This document shows positions 10,666 through 22,077 of a DNA stretch of 64,000 nt, one piece after another. Each line of letters opens with the position of its first letter. Position 1 is the stretch's first letter. The stretch is taken from positions 2,418,001 through 2,482,000 of the forward strand of contig JAVHKY010000035.1 in the NCBI GenBank assembly GCA_035079385.1, read 5' to 3'. A model generated the notes under the pieces. That model saw only the letters and a list, made by a program, of their open reading frames with translations. It was not told where the DNA came from and did not search any database. This DNA comes from Aspidiotus rigidus. Its lineage: Eukaryota; Arthropoda; Insecta; Hemiptera; Diaspididae. The position numbers and the translations under genes were made by a program.

Positions 10666-12077
10666 TCAACTCGGAGAATTTTTAGCTTGCAGCTCATTTG
10701 TCTTCTGTGGAAGGTACTGCGACATTTGACGCTCGCCATCATTACATGTCTTAGCATAGTCATAAGCACTCATATCCGAGGAATGTTTCAAATGAATATT
10801 GAAACCCTTTTCCTCCACGAGGTATTTTACAACTGGGAACAGACACGATTTGGCTGCGGCGTGCAAAATATTATTACCTTTCCAATCTGTAATTGCAGTA
10901 TCGACGTGTTTTTCATCAATCAGAAATTTTAAGATATCTAACTGGCCTTCGGACGCGGCGTGGTATGCAGCTGTTAATTTTTGTGAGTCCTTTGCATCGA
11001 TCAAATCTTGCATTTTCTGGTCCTCGACCAGATACCTCATCATACCTGCATTTCCGGAATAAACTGCTTCATGCAATAGAGTTTTACCAAATCTAGATTT
11101 CACGTTCTTATCTGCTTTCCTTTCATCCAACAGATATTTGACCACATCCATTTTATTTTCATGAACAGCTTCATGAACAGGTGTTCTCCCCTTGTTATCT
11201 TTTCCTTCGACACTGACATGTTGCTCATCGACCAAGTATTTTACAACCGGTAAGTGACCGTGGCCAGCAGCCGCATAGAGCGGACTTTGTCCGTCGTAAG
11301 ATCGAAGTTTCACGTCGGCTTTCTTTTCTTCAATCAAATATTTGATCGCGGGAAGACTCCCACCTTCCGCCGCAGCATACACTGGAGTTTTACCATCCTC
11401 ACCTCGAAGATTGACGTCGTATCCTAAAACGTCTATAAGAAACTTCATAGCTGCCAAGCTCCCGGCACTAGCGGCGTATTGTAAAGCCCAATTGTGAGTA
11501 TCATCATCGGGAAGAATAGTTTCTAGTTTTTTCTCGTTAACAAGGTATTTGATCAGGTCGACATTTCCACCTGAGGCTGCAGCGTATAAAAGATCTTTAT
11601 CCTCGCTGTTCACAGGATAGTGTCTTTCATCTATCAGATACTTCAGCACAGATAAGTGTCCACCTAGAGCTGCCGAACGTAGTACGAGTTTTTTATCATC
11701 GTCATCAGAATTTAAATCGGCCTTGGCTTCATTGAGAAGGAATTTCAAAATATCCAAACGGCCAGAGTTGGCTGCATACATTACGGGTGTACTGTGGTCA
11801 TTATTATACGTGTTGAGGTCGAGAGGTGTGAGTTTGCTAGCGATGTATTTGACTATATGCAAATGTCCATTTTGGACAGCCAGATGTAATGGAGTCTCTC
11901 CAACTTTATCTTCTTTCCTTTCATTGAGTGGTTGTTTTCTTTTTTCCACGCAATATTGAAAGAATCCAATATTGCCTTTGCTAGCGGCGTGGTGTACATT
12001 AGGGCAGGCATGTGAAATTGCTTCTCCTAAAGAAAAATCGCTGTATTTGGAATTCAAACAATTCCATGGCCATAGAT
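10666..12077 (-). CDS. Ankyrin-repeat protein (last exon)
   Basis: A long uninterrupted frame of about 470 codons encodes roughly twelve ankyrin repeats, visible as recurring TPLHLAV..GHL.IVKYL, SPLYAAAGHGHLPVVKYLVD and NILHAAAKSCLFPVVKYLVE units of about 33-37 residues. The C-terminus is a short polar tail (..KTNELQAKNSPS). No ATG begins the frame. Upstream a TTTACTTCCAG acceptor ends at 12078, so I end the exon at 12077 and expect the start codon in an exon not identified to the right. No other domain is seen (no SOCS box, DHHC, PRANC or death domain). Ankyrin repeats mediate protein binding; the partner is unknown. The frame is intact with conserved repeat geometry, so I take it as a real gene. 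Antisense frames across it are shadows. Confidence 0.85.
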
Positions 12078-13512
12078 CTGGAAGTAAATATACCTATATT
12101 GCATCAAATGGAAAGACAAAAATACGTTTATGACTTAAAAATATGAGTTTACGTATCGTAGTGACTTTACTTCAGCATTTTCGAGTTCTAATTGTACCTG
12201 TCTTTTCGGCTAGTGTCAAGTTAATTTGCTGGAGTTTTGCAGGCACCACTGACTCCATTTCATTATTAATTCTTAATTTAGATTGCTTTATATTATCGGT
12301 AGATCTTGAAGATTTTTCATTGGGAGAGAGGAGGACAGTTACCAAAAAAAAACAATATTGTATTGAAAAATGTACAGCTCATCCTCCCCTCGCAACTGTC
12401 AGTTCTCTTCCTCATGTCCTTTCTCTTTATTTTAATGTACATCAGAACTTACCCAATGAAACATTTGCCAGTTTTTCAACCGTCCATCCAGGATCATCGC
12501 ATTTGGCGTCAGTACTTCGGGGAGATCTATGAACTGCTTTTCCTGCAAGAAAATTCCACAATACCAGAGAGTGTAAGTCAAATTTATTAACGATAGCTTC
12601 CTGCACACTTTACTTATAAGTGACATGTGTTCGAAAATGATTTAAGAGCCGAAATGGGTCCTGAAGAACGTAAATTATCGGATTGCGTCAGAAAAATTGT
12701 CCATTTTTGCATCCTACCCCCGTAGGAGAGCTAGTGCACATTGGTTATAAGTACAATTTGAATATAGGGTTCTTTTCATACCTTCTACCGACTTTAGGAG
12801 ATATTGAATTCTTGGGTACGGTGGAATTTTTGGTATGGGGTATGTTTTCTCGGCGTTTCAGAGTGTGTGCATCATGATTTTAACATTGGCTCAAGTTCAC
12901 ATATTATACGTATGTATGTACTTTTATTGGTGCTCGAATGTTCTCAGTTGGTATTGGGTCGATTCATATGAAATTGAGAATTATTGAAGTTTTATATTTT
13001 CACTAGAGAATTAGTGTAAATAATAGTTCTTTCACATGTTTGGTGATTGAAAATTTTTGACGAATATTCCATTCATTGTAACGGGAGGGGAGGGGGTATT
13101 CGGGTGTAGATAACTGATATAGAAGAGTGAATGAAAATAATGTACTTATAAGAGAGCTTTGAAAATGTGCTAAATTTTGAAAACAAAGTTTATTTGCTGT
13201 TGGAAACGAAAACGATGAAGTAATATGATGCAGCCAATAATGAACAAAACGGAAAAAAGAAGTAGAGATGTAGGAAAAAAAGATAGGAAAGTCGGTTTTG
13301 CTTTCGCGGTGCGGAAGATTTTCTTTATAACTCACAGGTTCCTGAATGATAGTTCATCCTTAAATTCTAATTGAAGCGATGTCAAAACTGAAATTTACGA
13401 AAAACTTTAAAACGCTCTCTTGTAAAATCAGGTTTTTGTTACATACCTAAAAGCGGTAAAGCGTGCATCAGACCATATCGTTGTCCTCATCGTGAAAATA
13501 TATTACAGCAAT
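12078..13512. other. Intergenic, nothing recognised
   Basis: Short open frames on both strands show no family resemblance. The upstream exon of the ankyrin gene may lie here but I could not pick it. Confidence 0.4.
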
Positions 13513-13876
13513 ACGTCGCCCTCGGATACAAAACTCGTAACTCTAATTTATCGGGAGGTCAACAGACCTCGTAACTCCATTTTGTCGGGAGGTGAACAAA
13601 CCACGTAACTCCAATTTTTGAAATTTTACAGGACAAACAAAAAACTGTTTATTGTTGTTTGCAAAGGACAGAAAAAACCGGTGTTACGAGGTTTGTTTTG
13701 TTCAATTTTTCAGATAACCATTGATCTTTCAACTTCATGGTCATTGTCAGTAATGTGTCTTTCTCTCCTCCACTAGATGGTGCTAAAATCTCATTTTCGA
13801 TGAAAATTGGAGTTACGAGGTTTGTGTCGATCTCCTAATAAATTGGAGTTACGGCTTTCGTATCCGAGGGTGACGT
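13513..13876. mobile_element. MITE with about 47-bp TIRs (ACGTCRCCCTCGGATAC)
   Basis: The left end ACGTCGCCCTCGGATACAAA and the right end (complement of ACGTCACCCTCGGATACGAA) are followed by CGTAACTCCAATTTATYRGGAG on both sides. The GTAACTCCAATTT motif is repeated subterminally. 364 bp, no coding potential. A rearranged partial copy sits at 16794-16950. Confidence 0.8.
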
Positions 13877-13891
13877 GAAAAAAAAAAATTT

Positions 13892-16772
13892 CTGGAGCAA
13901 ACGTTTCTTAGCTGAAAATGGTTCAGGATGTGGTACTGAACAACATAATGAAAATCACGCGTTTTCCTCCAGGAACTTCTTTTTTTATGAGGATTCGAAA
14001 CCCCCGAAAATTAGTTTTTGTCTATATAGCGCGAAATTAAATTTTTATTTAAAAATGTTTCAAACAAAAGTTGTTCCTCGTTAAATTTCCTACCAAATAA
14101 CGTATTTAACTCTCAGCCTACACGAATTAGTGCCCTTGCAAAAGCCGTTCAAAGGAGGACCAGAGTCAGTTTTTCCATATATCTCACAAAATTGAAATTG
14201 TATTTCAAAATGTTTCAAACAAAAGTTGTTTCTCGTTAAATTTGCTATAAAATGAGCTATTCAGCCTTCATGAGGTTCTTTTTTAATAGGGGTTAATGCC
14301 CTCAAGATTATGTCTTTTTGCTTATATATTGTCTAATTGAAATTTTATTTAAAAATTCCTCAAACAAAAGTTGTTCCTCGTTAAATTTTCTACCGAATAA
14401 CGCATTCAATTTTCAGCCTAGGTCAATTAGTGCCCGTCAAAGCCTGCAAAGGCCGTTTAAAGAGGTCCAAAAACAGTCTTTCCACGTATCTCCCAAAATA
14501 GAATTTTTATGGAAAAATGTTTGAAATAAAGTTGTTCCTCGTTGAATTCCCTACCAAATGAGCTATTCAGCTTTCGGGACCGAGCGACTAGTCTGCAAAA
14601 AAGGGCTTTCGATATTAAAAATATAAGGATGTGCTATATTTCTCTTATGTTCAGACATTTTTGGTGCTGATTTCTGGCATCATTACAGATTGTAAAGACT
14701 ATTTTTTTTACCAGTGATAGAAATATTGAAATGATGGAAATTAAATAAATATTTTTCTCATATTCATGGCTCACATGGTACCTAAATCATGAAATAAAAA
14801 CAATAAGAGTCGTGTCGTATCAGAGAATCTACGGCAGTTGCAATACCCTCTGATCTATGGTAGGACAAGACACAAGCCGTTGAACAAATGTCGGTTTAAA
14901 GCTTTTCCAAAAAAAGTCCGCCAGAAACTAGACTTGGCCTGTGTATCTCCCACTAAGGACGTGGCACAGTTTCTTTTATACAGAGTGTACCACCAGGTAC
15001 AATTGTGGCTTGATCAGGAAAAAGATCCATTGCAGTGGGGATGGAAGCGTAGATGGGATATTGGAGCCTATAACAAAGAACAAAGCCCCAGTGCCGCGCC
15101 AGACCACCTCCTACAACTTATTTCGAGTGGGTGCGTCAAAGGATGTAGTAATGTTTGAAGCTGCCGGAAAGCAGGTGAACAATAAAGATTCCATAGATAA
15201 AACAGGGTAATTTGGCACTTATCGAAGAAAAAACGTGTATTTTAGTCATTCCAAACTCGATGATAAAGAGGTACTGTTCAAAACGTTGGCCAGTCTTTTC
15301 ATCAACGGAAGAGCCAAATTCACTTTTTATAGTGTTTAACCATCTACACTATACTTCTCCAATAACATAGTATCATGCCTCAACCATAAGTAGCCTATTG
15401 TTTGAATTTTTGTCGAAAATAATTGTTTTCTTTTTCTTCCTAGGATTAAAATGTTCATCAACGTGTCTTGTGCAGACTTGCCTCAATGCGGGTGGAGTAT
15501 TAGATGTAGTAGACGACATTGACAACGACTTGTAGGATGTATTTTATCAGGACGAGGAAGCTGGCCAGTACTGATGACATTTCCTCAGTAATCACAGACG
15601 AAGAGTATGACGAGAGCGAATAATATCAAGTCGCTCCATCCCGAATATGAAACTATTTTAAGTCGGCAGGCTGGCGTACACTGCTCCTACTAGAAAGCGT
15701 AGAAAACTGGTCGTTTAGAGGAGCTCAAGTCATGTGCGAGAAACGATCTCCCCCTTTGGGCTGTGTTATAAAATTATGTATGTGTATTACATGAAATATA
15801 CTAGCCTCATGGAGTAAGATTCAATTGAGGAACCTACAGGAAAAATGTACCCAATACATTTTTATCATCGACTAATTACTCTATCCTGAAAGCTGAATAA
15901 CTCATTTGATAGGAAATTCAACGAGGGACAACTTTTATTTGAAACATTTTTTCATTGAATTTCAATTATTTTGAAAGACATATTGAAAAACTGACTTTGG
16001 TCCCCTTTTGAATAGCCTTTTCAGGCTTTACCGGGGCACTAATTGACCTAAGCTGAAAATTGAACACGTTATTTAGTAGGAAATTTAACGAGGAACAACT
16101 TTTGTCGGAATCATTTTTTCATAAAATTTCAATTTTGTGAGATATATGGAAAAACTGATTTTGGCACTCTTTTGAACGGCCTTTGCAAAGACACTAATGG
16201 GTACAGGCTGAAAGTTAAATACGTTATTTGGTAGAAAATTTAACGAGCAACAACTTTTGCTTGAAACATTTTTCAATAAAATTTCAATTTCTCGCGATAT
16301 AGGCGAAAAACTAATTTTTATAATACATGAAGCGAAAAGTGCTGCGTATAGTGTTCGTTTTTTGTAGCGAAACAAGCCGTTATCAGAACCGTGGCGAAAA
16401 TGTTTTACCCGTGGCGAAAATCAAGTCAGTGGTGCCATTCAAAAAATTCGTAAACATTCTTTTTGAACAATAACCAATTTAAATTGTAGGCCTAAGTGTT
16501 TCTTTCACTACATGTATTATAAAAAGTACTGTTTGTAATTCGTGTCGAAAACAAACGATATTGGAACTCACTTATCCACACTCGCTTCGCTCGTGTGGCT
16601 ACACTGCGCTCGTTCCAATATCGTTCATTTTCGCCACTTATTACAAAATGTACTATTTTGGGGAGTTCGAACCCCCATAAAAAAAGAAGCTTCTGGGGAA
16701 AACGCGGGATTTTCAGTACGTTGTTCAAGACCACATCCTGAACCATTTTCAACAAAGAAACGTTTGCTCCAG
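13892..16772. mobile_element. Large foldback element, copy 1
   Basis: The ends CTGGAGCAAACGTTTCTTAG and its complement at 16753-16772 begin inverted arms. Each arm holds tandem units of about 165-180 bp with AAGTTGTTCCTCGTTAAATT and TTCAGCCTAGGTCAATTAGT; units at 14040-14570 are in one orientation and at 15900-16300 in the opposite. The centre (about 14640-15880) has a spliced, broken CxC-type ORF. The right arm has about 330 bp of extra sequence at about 16325-16655. A related copy lies at 33349-36988. Confidence 0.75.
14838..15535 (+). pseudogene. CxC-type cysteine-rich ORF in foldback element, copy 1
   Basis: Exon 1 (to 15174) encodes SPTKDVAQFLLYRVYHQVQL, WGWKRR and a GCVKGCSN..SCRKAG block. 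Exon 2 (15444-15535) continues LKCSSTC and ends DVVDDIDNDL. The donor GCAG|GTGAAC and acceptor TTCCTAG join in frame within the CRKAG|LKC block. A TGA in GCSNV*SC breaks the frame, so this copy is a pseudogene. It is homologous to the ORF at 45487-45848, which is intronless at this point. The cysteine spacing resembles a CXC/CRC domain. I recall WGWK plus CxC tails in transposon-linked arthropod proteins but cannot name the family with certainty. Confidence 0.6.
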
Positions 16773-16793
16773 AATTTTTTTTTTTCAATATTC

Positions 16794-16950
16794 GTCACCC
16801 TCGGATACAAAATTCGTAACTCCAATTTATCAGGAGTTCAACAAACAATTTTTATCGAAAATGAGATAATAGCACCATCTGGTGGAGAGAAGAAAGACGC
16901 ATCGTCGACAGCAACCATGAACTTGAAAGATCAGTGGTCATCTGAAAACG
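16794..16950. mobile_element. Partial, rearranged copy of the ACGTCACCC MITE
   Basis: Begins CGTCACCCTCGGATACAAAA, then jumps to sequence that is the complement of 13730-13815 (AGCACCATCTGGTGGAGAGA). It ends next to another AACGTTTGCTCCAGCAAAAT foldback terminus, so insertions here are nested. Confidence 0.55.
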
Positions 16951-16989
16951 TTTGCTCCAGCAAAATATTTTTTTTCTTATTTACCCGCA

Positions 16990-17978
16990 CTAATAGCTCA
17001 AATCAGTTCTTTCTGGCTATAAGTTAATGACAAAAACGACCGTAGATTGATGTTTTCAAGATTTAGACAGCTACGTATAATGCAGAAATATCAAATTGCG
17101 AGAGAGGGTAATCGTTATCACAGAGCCCCTTTTGGTCTCTCACCTTGCAACAGCTTGCGAATTACTCTAAATACAATATCTCCAAACTTCAAATCTTCCT
17201 CATAAACCTCGACCTTATATTCAAACGACGACAAAATAGTGAGCTAGGGAGACGCAGGTCGTATCACTCGATGAATTAGGCTGTTCTAAAGAGCCGTTAC
17301 TTACTGCATAAAAGACATTAAGTAATACGGGTACTTACCACTCAAACTATTTTGAACACAAAATATCACCACCAACGAGTATATTGAGAAATAAAATGAC
17401 ATCTTGATGAGGAAAAAGAGAAAATCCGCTCAAAAAGATGAAATCCGTGTGAAGTCAAAGCTGGTCGTCACGACTCATTCAAATACTAATGTAAATGTGG
17501 CACCGCAAAAATGAACTTATAAATGGAAGATTGTTATTAACCCCACGGATTTTTAATTAGGTACGTAATAACACAAATCACAACGTTTAGTAGCTTCTTC
17601 AGGTGCATCTACAGGCGATAGTGCTGATCTTTTATTTATTAGTTCTGTTTCCAACAGGGAATGAATCTTCTTTGTTGATCGCAAAACTGAATAATTTGAC
17701 GACCAAATTTATCGTGACAGATATTCCGTCATAATTAATAAGCATTAGTACTTCCATTTCTTCTGCATTATTTGCACATATTGAATAAATTGAAATGAGC
17801 ATATTGAATAATTACAAATTTGTCTCAATAAAGCCCAACGTAACCGCGGTGGACTGCTTAACTATACAGACCCAAGGTAATTTAATCATCTTCTTCAAGA
17901 TATTTTTTACCTGCTAATAATATCGGAAGTACATGGAGCCCTTTCCTATCATAATATCTCAAGAGACAAAATTTTAAC
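16990..17978. other. Spacer, nothing recognised
   Basis: Moderately AT-rich single-copy-looking DNA. No open frame of note. Confidence 0.4.
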
Positions 17979-18513
17979 AGGGAACCTGTTTTATGGGGGG
18001 CTATTTGAGAAATCTGGCGTCCGCCGTCCGCCGTGCGCCGTCCAGCGAAAAACTTGGAAAAATTTCGACCCTCGAGCCATATATGATAGGAGAGGGACTT
18101 AGAAAAATTTCGACTCTCAAGCTATATATGATAGGAGGGGGACTTGGAAAAAATTTCGACTCTCGAGCTATAGATGATAGGAGGGGAACTTAGAAAAATT
18201 TCGACTCTTGAGCCATATATGATAGGAGAGGGACTTGGAAAAATTTCGACTCTCGAGCTATAGATGATAGGAGGGGAACTTAGAAAAATTTCGACTCTCG
18301 AGCTATATATGATAGAAGGGGGACTTAGAAAAATATCGACTCTCGAGCCATATATGATAGGAGAGGGACTTAGAAAAATTTCGACTCTCGAGCTATATAT
18401 GATAGAAGGGGGACTTAGGACTTAGAAAAATTTCGACTGTCGAGCTATATATGATCTAGGCTTCCTTGAATTTTCAATACCAAATCTCATTCGAATCATA
18501 AAACAGGTTCCCT
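17979..18513. mobile_element. TIR element D2 with 45-bp minisatellite, inverted relative to D1
   Basis: AGGGAACCTGTTTTATG at 17979 and its complement ending at 18513. The interior starts with GGCGTCCGCCGTCCGCCGTG and then carries about nine 45-bp units (18055-18455), the reverse of the layout at 7963-8482. Beyond the right end, the CTGCGTTCCTCG flank is also shared. Confidence 0.7.
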
Positions 18514-19120
18514 GCGTTCCTCGTTTTTTCTAAGAGCCTCGCTTATTATGGCTCGAGAGTCGAAATTTTCCTAAGTTTTTTGTCGGACAGCGCACGACGA
18601 ACGGCAAAGTCTCTAGCCGGGTAAGAGGGGGAAAATAGCCTTGGTCGGAAAATGTTTCAAATGTAAGTCAAAATGTTGTCCCCAATGAGAAAACTTGAAA
18701 TCCAAAAAATTGGACCCATCCGCTCACCCACATGGGCTGCAGAGTCATTTTTAGGCCTAAAATCCAAAGGGCTGTATCTCAGGCAACAATGATCGCACAG
18801 AGATGAAACTTGGGGCAATTTCAGTATATGTGAACGTTCATCCATGGTATTTTTTTCAAAAAAATCATTCATATTTTCCCTAGTTTCTAGCAATAACAAA
18901 ACTTCAAACTCGAATAAAAAAAAATCAGGGGGAGGCACCTGGGGAAAATCATTCATTTGAAGCGCCATACCCTCTATTGAAATATACATGAGTATCACAG
19001 TTCTCGGTGAGGTGGAACATTCCCAAAAAAATCAATATTAATGAATTTCTGTGATTTTTCCGTGAATAGCGGGGTGAACTATGACTGCTACCACAATAGA
19101 CCGCGAGAGATCAATAGTCA
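18514..19120. other. Spacer, nothing recognised
   Basis: A 113-residue minus-strand open frame (18657-18998) has no recognisable motif and no repeat copy in the window. I leave it uncalled. Confidence 0.35.
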
Positions 19121-19129
19121 ATGTCCGAG

Positions 19130-19330
19130 GTGAAAAATACGCAAATGGGAATGTTGATAAACCAAAAATATATTTTTCGGTTTGGTCAATTCGTATGTAA
19201 ACACGTCCACCGATTAGGAGTACATTAGATTGAGAAAAATAGTTGAAAAATTCTCCAGTCGCTGGAACGTTTTTGAAATAACAAATAATCGAGAAAATCC
19301 ACTTTTTCACCCTGGATGGTCGTGAGTGTA
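19130..19330. repeat. Single diverged unit of the 160-bp repeat
   Basis: Contains GTCAATTCGTATGTAAACAC and AATTCTCCAGTCGCTGGAAC, then AATAATCGAGAAAATCCACT, as in the four-unit array at 21110-21650. Confidence 0.7.
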
Positions 19331-19499
19331 AATACTGTAAATATTTTTCGGTGAGTAAATGTCCGGCTGTTTAAACTGTAGCATATATTGGAAACTACTA
19401 GGATTATTAGGTGTTCATCAGTCACGTTCGTGTGAAGAGAACATCTATAAATAGTCGCGAGATTTCTTGTTCTTGAAAAGAAAGGAAGGAAAGGTTTTA

Positions 19500-21060
19500 C
19501 GACAAACACATGTGCCTAGGTTTAGACAAACTGACTGCACTTTCAACGTTTACCATTGTAATTGAGCGATGATTGTGTCGTTCTACAGTCAACGATCTTC
19601 AACGCATGTAAAAAAAATCCTGTATCGGATTATAAGAAATAGGCTGGCGCGGGTAGCCGGGTCCAGGGACGCGACCGGACGAAAGTACGCGCGATCGAGA
19701 AGGGTAGGTTTCAAACTGCTCTGTTTATTAGTAAATCAGTTCGGTTAAATCGTGGTCGATCGTCGAAGTTACTAAGCGTCTAATGTTGTATTGTGTCTGT
19801 GTTGCGTCGAGGTTTTGTTCGATTTGTAATTAGAAATTAACTTTTTGGAGAAAGTACTCTCATCGGTGGTGACCGAGTATTCGTATACGTGTAGGGTGCT
19901 CTTAGTAAGTTGAGTCGTACGCGCGTACATTATTGAGCTACTGATATCGTATTGGTGAGTTGGTTCACTGAGCACCATTCTTTTATCGTTATAATATTTA
20001 GATCGATGTACGAGTAGGGTACAATAACTATATTCATAGTTGCTACTTAACTATAGAGAGCATAAGTTAATTAATTATTGTGGGCTGGCTAGTCAGGGAA
20101 GAGTCGGTCTCCCGTTGAGGAGGTTACAGTGACCGAAGGACTGGTCAGGCCGTTGAGACGGCTGTAGTTGGATTTTTCTTATTGAGAACGCACAAATCCA
20201 TCAGGGTCGTTTGTATAAACGGACTGATCGAGATGTTGACAGTACTTGAGTACAGATCGCCGGATGAGGCAGTACTTCAGATGGTTATAAATACAGATCG
20301 CCGACTGAGGCAGTATTCGAGCACAGATTGCCGGATGGGGCAGTGCTCGAGTACAGATCGCCGACCGAGGCAGTATTCAAGTACAGATCGCCGATGAGGC
20401 AGTATTCGAGCACAGATCGCCGACTGAGGCAGTATTTAAGTACAGATCGCCGACGAGGCAGTGTTTGAGTACAGAGCGCCGACTGAGGCAGTACTTTGTT
20501 TTGTGCATTGTTGCAAGCATTGTTTATGGTAGACGTTGGTTAGATTAAGGCCACGTCTGATGGACGTTTTGGCATTAGATAAGGCGCTACCGGATTTAGT
20601 AGATGGTAGTTGACGCTGTGGGTGAGCCACATGTAGAGCGTCGGGGGTCTGGCTCACAAATCGTTGGTAGAGGCCGGCCAACCTCTGCCTTCGTGGTAGT
20701 GGGAGGATCCTGCCTTGATTCTGACTTGTGCAGAAAATGGATATAAAGTGGAGAGATACGTTGGTGGTAGAATCTTCTTGTAATTTTCATTGGTTAGATT
20801 TGAGCACTGTTTGACCACCAACACTCCCATTAGAGTTTTTGCGGGTTCTGCTCGTCATATAGTTTAGACTAGCTTATTATTAGCGATGGGAGTAGTGCTC
20901 AACCATTTTTAATTTTACAGGGATCGTTTATGATGTAATGAACCAATCAGTCACCGTCAGCGCAGGTAATTAGAATCAGTAAGATAAGTCAGTCTAGTTG
21001 TCGAAGGTTTAAATTTTGTTCTATTATTGTATTGACGCCTTGCTTAGTTTAGAACAGGCA
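19500..21060. other. Unclassified insertion-like segment with 30-bp minisatellite
   Basis: This segment separates units of the 160-bp repeat and has a different, more GC-balanced composition (TGGCGCGGGTAGCCGGGTCC near 19645). No protein is recognised. It could be part of an LTR retrotransposon, but I see no paired LTR or primer site. Confidence 0.3.
20245..20500. repeat. 30-bp minisatellite, about 8 units
   Basis: The unit is ACAGATCGCCGACTGAGGCA followed by GTATTCGAGT, with 1-3 bp differences and some units of 27-29 bp. Confidence 0.85.
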
Positions 21061-21109
21061 ACTTGTACTCCTCTCCCTCTCTCTTACACGAAAAATTAGG
21101 TTCACATGA

Positions 21110-21650
21110 GTTTAGGTATTTCATTCATCAAATAGGTCAGTTCTCATGTAAACACATCCGCCGAGTTCGAAAAGGGTAATCAGAAAATTCTCCAGCCGCT
21201 GGAACCTTCTAGAAATGACAAATAATCGAGAAAATCCAATTTTTCACCTTGGAGGACCGTGACTTTTGGTATTTCGTTCATCAATTAGGTCAATTATAAT
21301 GTAAAGATGTCCGTCCAGTTTGAAAAAAATGGTCAAAAAATTCCCCAGTCGCTGGAACAGTCTGGAAATAGCAGAAAATCGAGGAAGTCCACTTTTTTAA
21401 CATGGAGGGCTGTGATTTTTGGTATTTTGTTTATCAATTACGTCGAATCTTATGTAAATACATCCACCGAGTTGGTAAAAAATAATCAAAAAATTCTCCA
21501 GTTTCTGGGATGCCCTAGAAATAGAAAAAACTCTAGGTAATCCACTTTTCCAACATGGAAAACCGTGATTTTTCATATTCTGTTTATCAATAAGGTCAAT
21601 TCTTATGTAAATATATCCGCCGAGTTGGAAAAAAATAGTCAATAAATGCT
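21110..21650. repeat. Tandem array of about 160-bp units (x4)
   Basis: Each unit contains a YATCAATWAGGTCAATTCTTATGTAAA-type block, a CCGAGTTGGAAAAAAAT block, TTCTCCAGTYGCTGGAA and TTTTTCACCTTGGAGGACCG-type text. Divergence between units is roughly 15-25% by eye. Confidence 0.8.
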
Positions 21651-22077
21651 GACACGATCTAGAAATAGTACCAAACCCGCTAAAATGCTGCAATAAAACT
21701 TCGGAAAACTGATGAGAAATTTTACCATAACAGGGAAAGAAAAAATTGTTTCATATGGTGATGGACTCTGATTTTGTTCATTCTTCCAGAATCTACAACA
21801 TTCATTTTTTCCTGTAAGATGAATCAGATTAGGCCTATTACTAATCAGGAATGATAGGTTTACTTTCATCCCATTTTTTTTTGTCAAGACTGAGCTTTTT
21901 GGTATATAATCGGAAGAGAGTCGAGCAACAAAAGTACACGCAATCGTACACGTATAGAATTGTCCAGTTGGAGCCCAATTTAACTTCCCGAGTGGTGGCA
22001 TACCTAATAAATTCACCCCAAAGAAACAAAAAATTTTATGCGCAAGGATTCATTGACCAAGATATTTAAGTAGGAAT

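Noticed and set aside
10687..11096. Plus-strand open frames of 67-87 residues over the ankyrin gene
   Set aside because: Antisense shadows of the repeat-coding strand.
13003..13335. 110-residue minus-strand open frame
   Set aside because: No family resemblance and no splice or start context.
20182..20397. Plus-strand open frame with DRRLRQYSSTDRR repeats
   Set aside because: Translation of the 30-bp minisatellite.
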